This document shows, one piece after another, positions 1 through 7,808 of a DNA stretch of 64,000 bases (within the stretch, counting starts at the first letter, position 1; each line of letters starts with the position of its first letter). Made by a program: the position numbers and the translations under genes. A model generated the notes under the pieces. That model saw nothing but the letters and a program-made list of their open reading frames with translations. It had not been told where the DNA came from and searched no databases. This DNA is from Pseudarthrobacter equi (GTDB lineage Bacteria > Actinomycetota > Actinomycetes > Actinomycetales > Micrococcaceae): contig NZ_LT629779.1 of NCBI RefSeq assembly GCF_900105535.1, positions 3,906,001-3,970,000 of the forward strand, in the 5' to 3' direction.

Positions 1-1
1 C

Positions 2-325
2 AGCCTGCGGGAGGCGGCATCCATTGACGGTGCCAATGCCGCGCAGACCTTCTTCCGGGTGGTGTTCCCGGCCATGCGCCCCATCAACATCGTCATTGTG
101 GTGATCACCATCATCGAATCCCTGCGGGCCTTTGACGTGGTGTACGTGATCAACCGCGGCACCAACGGCCTGGAGATGCTCAGCGCCCTGGTGATCCAGA
201 ACCTCGTCGGCGAAGGCCAGGTGATCGGCGTCGGCTCCGCCCTGGCTGTGGTGCTGCTGGTTATCTCCCTCGTCCCCATCGTCTTCTACCTCAGCCGCAC
301 CTTTGGCAAGGAGAACAGAGTATGA
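2..325 (+). CDS. Sugar ABC transporter permease, MalF/UgpA type (5' end missing)
   Basis: This is the C-terminal part (about 107 codons) of an integral membrane subunit of a carbohydrate ABC importer. The frame is open from base 2, so the true start lies before the window. The first residues contain the EAA loop (EAASIDGAN, then a conserved F-P), the cytoplasmic segment that docks onto the ATPase. Two hydrophobic segments follow. The stop overlaps the ATG of the next permease (ATGA, 322-325), so the two are translationally coupled and probably form the usual permease heterodimer. The sugar cannot be told from this fragment. Confidence 0.9.
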   Translation, partial: SLREAASIDGANAAQTFFRVVFPAMRPINIVIVVITIIESLRAFDVVYVINRGTNGLEMLSALVIQNLVGEGQVIGVGSALAVVLLVISLVPIVFYLSRTFGKENRV

Positions 326-1245
326 GCACCACCCCAGCACCCACGGTCCGCACCGGCAGGACCCCGGCGGCTGCCGCTCCGCGCACCGGCAGCAGGCCCA
401 AGCGCCACTACGGCACGCACATCTTCCTCGTGGTCATGGCGGTGATGTGGCTGGTTCCCCTCGGTTGGTCGCTGTACACGGCGCTCCGCCCGGTGGCCTC
501 CACGAACGAACACGGGTACTTCAGCTTCGCCGGTGACTTCAACTTCGATAACTTCGTGCAGGCCTGGACGCAGGGCGGGTTCGCCACGTACTTCTGGAAC
601 TCCGTCATCATCACCGTCCCGGCCGTGCTGCTGACCCTGTTCCTGGCGTCCCTGATGGCCTTTGCAGTCAGCCGGGTGAGCTGGAAGTTCAATGTCACGC
701 TGCTCATCATGTTCACCGCCGGCAACCTGCTGCCCCCGCAGGTCCTTGCCGCGCCGCTGTTCGAAATGGCCAAGCACTTCGAAGTGCCCTACTCGTTCAG
801 CGACTCCGGGAACATGCTGAACACCTACATCATCGTCATTGCCGTCAACACCGCCTTCCAGATGGGTTTCTGCACGTTCGTGCTGTCCAACTACATGAAG
901 GCCCTCTCGGCGGACCTGACGGAGGCGGCGCTGGTGGACGGCGCCGGGATCTGGCGGCAGTACCGGGAAATCATCATGCCGCTCTGCCGGCCGGCCTTCG
1001 CCGCACTCGGCACCCTCCAGGTCATCTTCATCTACAACGACTACTTCTGGCCCCTGATCTTCATCCAGAGCGGCAACCGGCTCCCTATCACCACAGCCAT
1101 CAACAACCTGCAGGGCGAGTTCCTGAGCAACTACAACCTCCTGGCGGCGGGGGCGGTCATCACCGTCATCCCCACGCTGGTGATCTACCTGCTCCTGCAA
1201 CGGCAGTTTGTTGCGGGCCTGACTCTTGGTTCCAGCAAGGGGTAG
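322..1245 (+). CDS. Carbohydrate ABC transporter permease, MalG type
   Basis: Second permease of the importer, 307 aa, the usual length for this family. After a polar, Pro/Arg-rich N-terminal tail of about 35 residues there are six predicted membrane segments. The EAA loop (EAALVDGAG followed by IIMPL) lies at about residues 202-222, between membrane segments 4 and 5 as in MalG. The start overlaps the stop of the partner permease. The DeoR-type regulator follows after about 60 bp on the same strand and is probably the local regulator. The sugar is unknown; family membership is secure. Confidence 0.93.
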   Translation: MSTTPAPTVRTGRTPAAAAPRTGSRPKRHYGTHIFLVVMAVMWLVPLGWSLYTALRPVASTNEHGYFSFAGDFNFDNFVQAWTQGGFATYFWNSVIITVPAVLLTLFLASLMAFAVSRVSWKFNVTLLIMFTAGNLLPPQVLAAPLFEMAKHFEVPYSFSDSGNMLNTYIIVIAVNTAFQMGFCTFVLSNYMKALSADLTEAALVDGAGIWRQYREIIMPLCRPAFAALGTLQVIFIYNDYFWPLIFIQSGNRLPITTAINNLQGEFLSNYNLLAAGAVITVIPTLVIYLLLQRQFVAGLTLGSSKG

Positions 1246-1303
1246 ACCATCATGGAAGGTGACGGGGAGACCGCTCCCCCACCGCAGCACGAAAGGATCT
1301 CCA

Positions 1304-2107
1304 ATGCTCCCCGCAGCACGCCACCAGGCAATAGTGGACGTCGTCCAGCGCGAACGGGTAGTCCGCGTCTCGGACCTCGCCCAGCAACTGGGCGTCTCAC
1401 TGATGACGGTACGCCGGGACATCGAACTGCTGGAGGAGGGCGGCAAGCTGGAACGCATCCACGGCGGGGCCAAGCTTCCCGGCGATGCCAGCACCCACGA
1501 GCCCGGCTTCGAGCAGAAGTCCACCCAGCTGACAGCGGAGAAGCGGGCCATTGCGGTGGAGGCTGCGGCGCTGGTCCAGGAAGGGATGGCGGTGGGGCTG
1601 AGCGCCGGGACCACCACGTGGGCGCTTGCCAAGGAACTGGTCAACGGGCCGCCCATCACGGTGGTCACCAACTCGGTGCGCATCGCGGACCTGTTCCACC
1701 ATGCCGCTTCCACGGGCCCGGCCCGCTACAGCTCCACGGTGATCCTGATCGGCGGCCAGCGCACGCCCTCGGACGCCCTGGTGGGGCCCATCGCCACGAG
1801 CGCCCTCAAGCAGCTGCACCTGGACCTGCTGTTCCTCGGTGTCCACGGCATGGACTCGGTGGCCGGTTTCACCACCCCCAACCTCCTGGAAGCCGAGACC
1901 GACCGGGCCTTCGTGGCCGCAGCCCGCAGGACCGTGGTGCTGGCGGACCACACCAAATGGGGTGTGCTGGGCATCAGTTCCATTGCGTCGCTGGACGACG
2001 TAGACGAGGTCATCAGCGATCCCGGGCTCGGTTCCGATGCACAGCGCGTCCTGCAGGACAGGGTTGGCAGGCTGCGGCTCGCGCCCGCCCTCGGCCAGCC
2101 TGCCTGA
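1304..2107 (+). CDS. DeoR/GlpR family transcriptional regulator
   Basis: A DNA-binding repressor of sugar metabolism, 267 aa. The N-terminus has the DeoR helix-turn-helix (VSDLAQQLGVSLMTVRRDIELLEEGG) ending in the family signature R-I-H-G-G. The C-terminal two thirds resemble the sugar-phosphate isomerase fold of DeoR sensors (VGLSAGTTTWALAKEL). I chose the ATG at 1304 because AAAGGA lies 7 bases upstream; the open frame reaches back to 1226 but that extension is not conserved-looking. It follows the two permeases and ends 10 bp from the convergent LacI gene. Its effector is probably a phosphorylated sugar of the imported substrate. Confidence 0.93.
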   Translation: MLPAARHQAIVDVVQRERVVRVSDLAQQLGVSLMTVRRDIELLEEGGKLERIHGGAKLPGDASTHEPGFEQKSTQLTAEKRAIAVEAAALVQEGMAVGLSAGTTTWALAKELVNGPPITVVTNSVRIADLFHHAASTGPARYSSTVILIGGQRTPSDALVGPIATSALKQLHLDLLFLGVHGMDSVAGFTTPNLLEAETDRAFVAAARRTVVLADHTKWGVLGISSIASLDDVDEVISDPGLGSDAQRVLQDRVGRLRLAPALGQPA

Positions 2108-2116
2108 GGCAGGTAG

Positions 2117-3145
2117 TCAGGGGCAGCCGCAGGATTGGCGGACCTGGAGGTCGGCGGGGAAGATGAGGTGTTCGGGGGTGTTGCCGCGGCCGGTGCCGAT
2201 CAGGGCGTTGACCGCGGCTTCGGCCATGGCTTTTGCCGGCTGCTTGACCGTGGTCAGGGGCGGCCAGCTGTACTCCGCTTCCGCCGACCCGTCGAAGGAC
2301 GCCAACGCCATGTCCTTCGGTACGGACAGGCCCGCCTCGTGCAGCGCCCGGAGGATCCCCACGGCCTGCAGGTCCGACGTCGCAAAAATAGCCGTGGGCC
2401 GCTCCGCCGCGGCCAGCAGGCGCTTGCCCGCAGCGTAACCGCCCTCCCGCGTGAACGGGGTCCGCACAATGGGGCCCTCCGGCAGGCCCGCGCCGGCCAG
2501 GGCCTGCAACCAGCCCTCCTCCCGGCCGTCATAATAATTACCCGTGTTCGTTCCCATCGCCAACGCGATCCTCGTGTGCCCGTGACCGATCAGGTGCTCC
2601 ACGGCAGCCCTTGCACCGGCCACCAAATCCACGCCCACACTGTTGAACCCCGGCGCCTCGGCACTGTGGTTCAACAACACCACCGGGACCTCCGCCGACT
2701 CGAAGTCCGCCGCCCCGGGCTCCATCAACACACTCGAGACGATCACGCCGTCCACCTGCCGGGCCGCCAGGTTGCGGACGTTCCGGCGTTCCTTGGCCAC
2801 GTTCCCGTCCGAATTGGTCAACACCAGCGCATACCCCAAATCCGCTGCGGCCTCTTCCACCGCGTGGGCCAGCAACGAAAAGAACGGGTTGCTGTTATCC
2901 GGAATGACCAGCCCGATGGTCTCACTCGAGCCCAGCTTCAACGCCCGCGCCGCAGCATTGGGCCGGTACCCCAACCGCCGGATGGCATCCTGGACCTTCG
3001 CCTCCGTAGCCGGCGCCACCCGCTTCGGACCACCATTCACCACATAACTCACCACGGCAGTACTCACCCCGGCGAACCGCGCAACATCCTTACGCGTCAC
3101 AGGCCCCCGGGGCCCCGGCACAGCCGAAGTGGTCATGGGATACAT
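2117..3145 (-). CDS. LacI family transcriptional regulator
   Basis: A 342-aa repressor with an N-terminal LacI helix-turn-helix ([23 protein letters not shown]) and hinge region ([12 protein letters not shown]), followed by a periplasmic-binding-protein-like sensor domain starting at [13 protein letters not shown]. The start at 3145 is preceded by GGAGC at suitable spacing; a second ATG lies three codons further in (3136) and the open frame extends to 3193. It converges on the DeoR gene and is divergent from aroQ. The effector and targets are unknown; the neighbouring sugar importer is one possible target. Confidence 0.93.
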   Translation of the reverse strand: MYPMTTSAVPGPRGPVTRKDVARFAGVSTAVVSYVVNGGPKRVAPATEAKVQDAIRRLGYRPNAAARALKLGSSETIGLVIPDNSNPFFSLLAHAVEEAAADLGYALVLTNSDGNVAKERRNVRNLAARQVDGVIVSSVLMEPGAADFESAEVPVVLLNHSAEAPGFNSVGVDLVAGARAAVEHLIGHGHTRIALAMGTNTGNYYDGREEGWLQALAGAGLPEGPIVRTPFTREGGYAAGKRLLAAAERPTAIFATSDLQAVGILRALHEAGLSVPKDMALASFDGSAEAEYSWPPLTTVKQPAKAMAEAAVNALIGTGRGNTPEHLIFPADLQVRQSCGCP

Positions 3146-3220
3146 GCTAGCTCCAGGCTCCGACAGGAGGAGGCACGTAAGAATGCACGGCACGCCGGGC
3201 CAGCCGATAGATTGGCAGGC

Positions 3221-3682
3221 ATGACTGAAGCCTCCACCCCGGACACCGGCCGCGGCACCATCCTGGTAATCAACGGCCCCAACCTGAACCTGCTCGGCAC
3301 CCGGGAGCCCGAAAAGTACGGCACCTCGACGCTCGCCGATGTGGAGCAGCTGGCACGCTCAGCAGCGGCGGCGCACGGGTTCGCGGTGGAATGCGTCCAG
3401 TCCAACCACGAAGGCGTCCTGCTTGACGTCATCCACGCCGCGCGCGAAACAGCGGCAGGCATCGTCATCAACGCCGGCGCCTTCACCCACACCTCTGTGG
3501 CACTGCGTGACGCCCTCGCCGCGGTGCAGCTTCCCGCCGTCGAGGTCCACATCACCAACGTGCACCAGCGCGAGGAATTCAGGCACCACTCCTACCTGTC
3601 GCCCGTGTGCGCGGCCGTCATTGTGGGCGCGGGCGTTACCGGGTACCGGCTGGCCATCGACTACCTGGCCGAGACCCTCTAG
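3221..3682 (+). CDS. aroQ: Type II 3-dehydroquinate dehydratase
   Basis: Catalyses trans-dehydration of 3-dehydroquinate to 3-dehydroshikimate in the shikimate pathway; cytosolic dodecamer in this family. The protein is 153 aa, the normal size. It has the type II motifs [13 protein letters not shown] with the catalytic tyrosine in EKYG, the NAGA(F/Y)THTS segment that binds substrate, and VHITN followed by EEFRHHS with the catalytic histidine. The ATG at 3221 gives the usual N-terminus. No other aro gene is adjacent, so this is a single-gene unit divergent from the LacI regulator. Confidence 0.97.
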   Translation: MTEASTPDTGRGTILVINGPNLNLLGTREPEKYGTSTLADVEQLARSAAAAHGFAVECVQSNHEGVLLDVIHAARETAAGIVINAGAFTHTSVALRDALAAVQLPAVEVHITNVHQREEFRHHSYLSPVCAAVIVGAGVTGYRLAIDYLAETL

Positions 3683-3697
3683 CTGCTTCGGGAGCCC

Positions 3698-4882
3698 CTA
3701 CTTCTGGATGCACTGGCCGGAGGACACCGGCGCGCTCAGGGAAGATGCCTGCGCGGCCACCGGGTTCAGCTCATCCATGGTGATGGCGAAACCCACGTCC
3801 GAGTCCGTTGTGGCCTTGGCGAAAATGACTCCGGCCACCTGGCCGTCAGTGGTGAGCAGCGGCCCGCCGGAATTGCCCGGCTGCACGTCACCGGCCAGCC
3901 GGTAAATGTCTTCGGGGGCCGGGTTGTTGCCGTAGATATCGGGCACCAGGACGGTGGCGATGTCCTGGACGGTGGCCGGCTTGGACTGGAACGGTCCGCC
4001 GTGGGGGTAGCCGGAGAACGCGGCGGGGCTGCCACCGGGAAGGTCTGCCGACAGGGACAGCGGCTGCGCAGGCAACCCGTCGACGGCCAGCACCGCGAGG
4101 TCGTGCCTGCTGTCGAAGTAGACCACACGCCCGGGGATGGCATCGCCGTCGGGCATCTCCACAACGGGCTGCGACACGCCCGCCACCACGTGCGCGTTGG
4201 TGACCACGCGGTCCTCGGACACCACAAAGCCGGTGCCGGTCTGGTTCTGGCCGCACTCGTACGCAGTTCCGGCGATGCGCAGCACCGATGCGGCGGCACG
4301 GTTGAGTGCGGGCGTATCCGTGCTGGCGTTGGGAACGGGAACAGCCGGACCCTGCCCCAGGCCCTCGATCAGGGTGGGGATGCCGTTGCCGATCACCGTG
4401 GAGCGCAGCTGCGCCATGGTGGCCTTGACGGGGATGGGAGTCAGTCCGTCGATGAAACGGATGACCTTGGATTCGGCCAGCTGCTGCGACACCATCGGCA
4501 CACCCAGGGAGCTGACGCTGAAAGCCAGCATGGACATCACCAGCGCCGCAACAACCACGTTCACGGCCCCACCCACCAGCCGGTCCACGGCGCGGAGCGG
4601 CCGGATCCGCACGGCGCCCCGGACCTGCCGGCCCACCATGGTGCCCAGGCCGTGGCCCAGCACCACCAGTACGACGGCGGCAGCCACGATGGCGGTCAGC
4701 CTCCATCCGGAGTCCGCAACGAAGCCGCTGACCAGCGGGACGGCGAAGAAGGCGGCGACGGCGCCGGCTGCAAAACCGACCAGGCCGCCAACAGTGACGA
4801 GGAAGCCGTTCCGCAGCCCGTAGACCAGGTAGGACAGCAACGCCAGGATCAGGATCAGGTCCAGGACAGTCAAGCCGACCAC
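3698..4882 (-). CDS. marP: MarP-like membrane serine protease (CvpA + trypsin-like domain)
   Basis: A 394-aa membrane-anchored periplasmic protease. Residues 1-130 form a CvpA/colicin V production domain with four hydrophobic segments; residues about 185-390 form a chymotrypsin-fold protease. The catalytic triad is visible as H231 (TNAHVV), D261 (RHDLAV) and S338 (GNSGGP). C210 and C391 match the pair that forms the regulatory disulfide in mycobacterial MarP (Rv3671c), whose length (397 aa) is nearly equal. In mycobacteria MarP is needed for acid and oxidative stress resistance; the same role here is inference. The gene is divergent from crp. Confidence 0.93.
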   Translation of the reverse strand: MVGLTVLDLILILALLSYLVYGLRNGFLVTVGGLVGFAAGAVAAFFAVPLVSGFVADSGWRLTAIVAAAVVLVVLGHGLGTMVGRQVRGAVRIRPLRAVDRLVGGAVNVVVAALVMSMLAFSVSSLGVPMVSQQLAESKVIRFIDGLTPIPVKATMAQLRSTVIGNGIPTLIEGLGQGPAVPVPNASTDTPALNRAAASVLRIAGTAYECGQNQTGTGFVVSEDRVVTNAHVVAGVSQPVVEMPDGDAIPGRVVYFDSRHDLAVLAVDGLPAQPLSLSADLPGGSPAAFSGYPHGGPFQSKPATVQDIATVLVPDIYGNNPAPEDIYRLAGDVQPGNSGGPLLTTDGQVAGVIFAKATTDSDVGFAITMDELNPVAAQASSLSAPVSSGQCIQK

Positions 4883-4935
4883 GAAGGCTCCTTATAAACA
4901 GTTGAAACCTCATTCTAATGGGGGTCCCTGACAAT

Positions 4936-4964
4936 CCTCTGTGACGTCATCCCCGTCACAGAGG
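4936..4964. promoter_or_regulatory. Inverted repeat between marP and crp, Crp-like half sites
   Basis: Perfect 10-bp arms (CCTCTGTGAC at 4936-4945 and GTCACAGAGG at 4955-4964) separated by 9 bases. The arms contain TGTGA and TCACA, the half sites of Crp/GlxR operators, but 11 bases lie between these pentamers instead of the canonical 6. A further CGTCACAG stands at about 5030. The site lies in the shared marP/crp promoter region, so it may be an autoregulatory Crp site or another regulator's operator. Confidence 0.45.
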
Positions 4965-5101
4965 GCCTCCCGGCCGGGACAGGCAAGCCCCGTCGCAGGC
5001 CGTCTTATAGGCGTTTCGGCTGCCAAGTTCGTCACAGAAGCTTGAAAATTCTGAAACAATGGCAAAAGCGCCACAGACGATACTTTTACTCAGGAGATTT
5101 C

Positions 5102-5779
5102 ATGGACATCGAGGTACTGCGCCGAGCACCCCTTTTCGCCACGCTCGACGACGACGCATTCCGTCTGCTGACGGACGAGCTCACCGAGGTGGACCTTTCC
5201 CGCGGCGCGTCCGTGTTCCGCGAAGGCGACCAGGGTGACCAGCTCTACTTCATCGTCTCCGGCAAGGTGAAGCTCGGCCGCACCTCCCCCGACGGCCGCG
5301 AGTCCCTCCTGGCTATCCTCGGCCCGGGCGAGCTCTTCGGCGAGATGGCACTGTTCGACCCCAGCCCGCGCACCGCCACGGCCACCGCCGTTTCCGAGAC
5401 CCGGCTGGCCGGGCTCAAGAACGAGAGCCTGAACAACCTCCTGCGCACCCGCCCCGAGGTTTCCGCGCAGCTGCTGCAGGCCCTGGCCCGCCGCCTCCGC
5501 CGCACCAACGACTCCCTGTCGGACCTCGTCTTCTCGGACGTCCCCGGCCGTGTGGCCAAGGCCCTCCTGGACCTCGCAGACCGCTTCGGCCGCCCGGCAA
5601 CCGACGGCGTCCTGGTGGCCCACGAACTCACGCAGGAAGAGCTGGCGCAACTGGTGGGCGCCTCGCGCGAAACCGTCAACAAGGCCCTGGCCGAATTCGT
5701 CCAGCGGGGCTGGCTCCGCCTGGAAGCCCGCGCCGTCGTCATCCTGGACATGCAGCGCCTCCGCCAGCGCTCACGCTAA
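5102..5779 (+). CDS. crp: Crp/Fnr family transcriptional regulator (actinobacterial Crp/GlxR type)
   Basis: A cAMP-receptor-type global regulator, 225 aa, the usual length for GlxR/Crp of actinobacteria. The N-terminal cyclic nucleotide-binding domain contains GELFGEMALFDPSPRTATA, with the Glu and Arg-Thr that contact cAMP in this family. The C-terminal winged helix contains LTQEELAQLVGASRETVNKALAEF as the recognition helix. I chose the ATG at 5102 because AGGAG precedes it by 6 bases; an in-frame ATG at 5042 lacks such a site. It is monocistronic, followed by a strong terminator. Confidence 0.95.
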   Translation: MDIEVLRRAPLFATLDDDAFRLLTDELTEVDLSRGASVFREGDQGDQLYFIVSGKVKLGRTSPDGRESLLAILGPGELFGEMALFDPSPRTATATAVSETRLAGLKNESLNNLLRTRPEVSAQLLQALARRLRRTNDSLSDLVFSDVPGRVAKALLDLADRFGRPATDGVLVAHELTQEELAQLVGASRETVNKALAEFVQRGWLRLEARAVVILDMQRLRQRSR

Positions 5780-5804
5780 GCGCCGCGCACCTCAGCGAAA
5801 CGGA

Positions 5805-5839
5805 AAAGGCCGCCCTTCCTCGGTGGAAGGGCGGCCTTT
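5805..5839 (+). terminator. Intrinsic terminator of crp
   Basis: A perfect 15-bp stem (arms 5805-5819 and 5825-5839, AAAGGCCGCCCTTCC and its complement) closes a 5-base TCGGT loop. The 3' arm ends in TTT. It lies 25 bases after the crp stop. Confidence 0.9.
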
Positions 5840-5860
5840 CTGCTCCCCGTTGCCCGGACA

Positions 5861-6003
5861 CGCCCGCTCACTACTGACGGCATCCCACCCGACGCCCGCT
5901 CACTACTGACGGCATCCCACCCGACGCCCGCTCACTACTGACGGCATCCCAACCGACGCCCGCTCACTACTGACGGCATCCCAACCGACGCCCGCTCACT
6001 ACT
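5861..6003. repeat. Tandem 32-bp repeat array A
   Basis: Four complete units of exactly 32 bp begin at 5861, 5893, 5925 and 5957, and a partial fifth at 5989. The unit reads CGCCCGCTCACTACTGACGG then CATCCCAACCGA; units 1-2 differ from 3-4 by a C/A change. There are no spacers, so this is not a CRISPR array. Read in reverse complement, array B at 6012 is a diverged copy of the same unit, so the two arrays face each other as a large inverted repeat between the convergent crp and NUDIX genes. Confidence 0.9.
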
Positions 6004-6011
6004 CTTGAGAG

Positions 6012-6150
6012 AGTGAGCGCGCGTTTGGGATTTGCCCGCCAAGTGAGCGCGCGTTTGGGATTTGCCCACCACAAGAGAGCGCGCGTTTTCGATTTGCCCG
6101 CCACAAGTGAGCGCGCGTTTGCGATTTGCCCACCACAAGAGAGCGCGCGT
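6012..6150. repeat. Tandem about 32-bp repeat array B, inverted relative to array A
   Basis: Five units begin at 6012, 6042, 6074, 6106 and 6138 (period 30 then 32). The unit reads AG(T/A)GAGCGCGCGTTT, then (G/C)GATTTGCCC(G/A)CCACA. Its reverse complement aligns with the 32-bp unit of array A (GGCA-TCCCAA-CG-CGC-CGCTCACT in common). The last unit is cut 4 bases before the stop of the NUDIX gene. Together with array A and the crp terminator this fills the 375-bp gap 5780-6154, in which I see no gene. Confidence 0.88.
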
Positions 6151-6154
6151 GACG

Positions 6155-7066
6155 TTAGCGTTCGCGCTGGGGGTCGCCGGGGGTGGTCTTGGCGGCTTCC
6201 ACTTCGAGCATCAGCTGTCCGTCCTCTTCCACGAGGGCCGGCTGGTAGACGTGCGCCTTGCGCTTGTAGCTGAGGTAGGCGATGCAGCCGTTGGCCGATG
6301 CCATCTTTTCGAGCATGATCTCGGAGCCCGGCACCAGAAGCTTGCCCAGGGTCTGCCCGGTGGTGTTCTCCTGCCCCGCTTCATCGCCGAGGGCCGTGGT
6401 GTTGCGTCCTTCGATGACCTGCGCGGCGTTGACCCAGCGGCCCCAGATGCCTTTGCCGTCCAGCAGCGTAGGTTCCTGGCCCATGGGGACCGTAGCGGCG
6501 AAGTAGCGCGTATCGAAGCGGCGGTGCGCGAAGTCGGGGGTGCGCCAGTTGACCAGGGACTTCAGCAGGTCGGTCCGCAGCAGGAGGCCGCGCTTGTCCA
6601 GCACCTGCGCGAGGGTCTTTTCCTGTTCGGCCACCGCAACGCGGGCACGCATCCACTCGGTGGTGGAGGTGGCCTCCACGGTGCTGGACATGTCTGGCCC
6701 GGCCAGCAGGATCCCGGTTTCTTCGAAGAGTTCGCGGATGGCGCCCACGACGTGCCGGCGCGCCAGCCCGACGTCGTCCGTTCCCATCTGCTCAGCCCAG
6801 TGCTGGGGTGAGGGGCCCAGCCAGCCCATGGGATCGTCGTCGGCCGTGTCCAGCGATCCGCCGGGGAACGCAAGAACCCCCAACGGCGAGGAACCCGGCC
6901 GGTAGGCCAGCCAGGTTTCCAGGCCGTTGGGGGAATCCCGCAGCAGGACTACAGAGGACGCCAGGCGTGCGGCCCGGGGTGTCCGCTCGCCGTGTTCAAG
7001 CCAGCTTTGCGCTGCTCCAACAAGTTCCTCGGGGAGTGCAAAAAGACGGCGGGCGAGCTGTGGCAA
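6155..7066 (-). CDS. NUDIX hydrolase, NUDT19/NudL-like
   Basis: A 303-aa hydrolase of nucleoside diphosphate-linked compounds; the substrate is not known, though CoA-type diphosphates are a family precedent. The Nudix box is split: AFPGGSLDTAD is separated by about 35 residues from AIRELFEETGIL. An insertion inside the Nudix box is typical of the NUDT19 (RP2) branch. The frame opens with a TTG at 7066 and no strong ribosome site is visible, so the exact start is uncertain. It follows the RidA gene by 14 bp and is probably the last gene of a three-gene operon. The last repeat of array B stops just short of its end. Confidence 0.85.
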   Translation of the reverse strand: MPQLARRLFALPEELVGAAQSWLEHGERTPRAARLASSVVLLRDSPNGLETWLAYRPGSSPLGVLAFPGGSLDTADDDPMGWLGPSPQHWAEQMGTDDVGLARRHVVGAIRELFEETGILLAGPDMSSTVEATSTTEWMRARVAVAEQEKTLAQVLDKRGLLLRTDLLKSLVNWRTPDFAHRRFDTRYFAATVPMGQEPTLLDGKGIWGRWVNAAQVIEGRNTTALGDEAGQENTTGQTLGKLLVPGSEIMLEKMASANGCIAYLSYKRKAHVYQPALVEEDGQLMLEVEAAKTTPGDPQRER

Positions 7067-7080
7067 GGAAAGGACCGGTC

Positions 7081-7614
7081 CTAGCTGAATTCGGCGATCA
7101 GTTCGACTTCCACCGGGGAGTCGAGGGGAAGGACTGCAACGCCGACGGCGGAACGGGCGTGCTGGCCTGCGTCGCCGAGGACGCGGCCCAGCAGTTCCGA
7201 GGCTCCGTTGATCACGGCGGGCTGCCCGGTGAAGGTGGGGTCGGAGGAGACGAATCCCACAACCTTGACGATCCGGGTGATCCGGTCAAGGTCGCCGATG
7301 ACGCTCTTGACGGCGGCGAGGGCGTTCACAGCGCACACTGCGGCGTACTTCTGGGCGTCTTCGGGGGAAACCGTGGGCTCGTCGGCGAATGCTTCGGCAC
7401 CGGCGGCCACCTTGCCCGTAGCTTCGAGTTTGCCGTTAATAAACGGCAGCTGGCCGGAGGTGTAGACGTGGTTGCCGGAGATGACGGCGGGAACGTAGGA
7501 GGCCACGGGGGCGGCAACCTCGGGGAGCGTCAGGCCGAGCTCGGCCAGGCGCTGCTCAACAGCCGAAACGGGGGCTGATTCCGCGCCGGTGCGGGCTTCT
7601 GCGGGGGTGCTCAT
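7081..7614 (-). CDS. RidA family protein (YjgF/YER057c/UK114)
   Basis: A 177-aa RidA-fold protein; characterised relatives hydrolyse reactive enamine/imine intermediates from PLP enzymes. Conserved features include YTSGQLP near the trimer cleft and the terminal segment VEVELIAEF. It belongs to the longer subfamily with an N-terminal extension before PVASYVPAV. The ATG at 7614 is preceded by GGGAGAAG. The ATG lies 1 base beyond the stop of the DUF4177 gene, and the NUDIX gene follows, so the three are co-transcribed. The canonical catalytic arginine of active RidA proteins is not obvious in the C-terminal region, so deaminase activity is unsure. Confidence 0.88.
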   Translation of the reverse strand: MSTPAEARTGAESAPVSAVEQRLAELGLTLPEVAAPVASYVPAVISGNHVYTSGQLPFINGKLEATGKVAAGAEAFADEPTVSPEDAQKYAAVCAVNALAAVKSVIGDLDRITRIVKVVGFVSSDPTFTGQPAVINGASELLGRVLGDAGQHARSAVGVAVLPLDSPVEVELIAEFS

Positions 7615-7615
7615 G

Positions 7616-7771
7616 CTACTGCTTCTCCCTCTTGAGGTAGGCAACCAGGCCGTTTCCGTCCGGTCCTGTGACGACCTGGACGAGCTCCCAGCCGTCTTCT
7701 CCCCACTGGTCCAGGATCTGCTTCGTGGCGTGAATAATGAGCGGAATCGTCGCGTACTCCCATTTGGTCAT
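7616..7771 (-). CDS. DUF4177 small protein
   Basis: A 51-aa protein (MTKWEYATIPL, then LDQWGEDGWELVQV). The segment G-x-x-GWELVQV is the hallmark of the DUF4177 family, short proteins of unknown function found widely in actinobacteria. I chose the ATG at 7771; the open frame upstream runs into the divergent penicillin-binding protein gene and is not real. First gene of the DUF4177-RidA-NUDIX operon, divergent from the penicillin-binding protein gene with 37 bp between the starts. No function is assigned. Confidence 0.85.
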   Translation of the reverse strand: MTKWEYATIPLIIHATKQILDQWGEDGWELVQVVTGPDGNGLVAYLKREKQ

Positions 7772-7808
7772 GAGAGAAAGACTAGTCCTTGCCGGTAAAG
7801 TGGAAAAC

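Noticed and set aside
4936..5101. A canonical GlxR/Crp site (TGTGA-N6-TCACA) upstream of crp
   Set aside because: Only half sites with a spacing of 11 are present, so I list it as an inverted repeat of unknown reader.
5861..6150. CRISPR array
   Set aside because: The repeats are contiguous with no unique spacers, and no cas genes are in the window.
5935..6273. Short ORFs across the 32-bp repeat arrays
   Set aside because: They arise from the repeat period and have repetitive, low-complexity products and no ribosome site.
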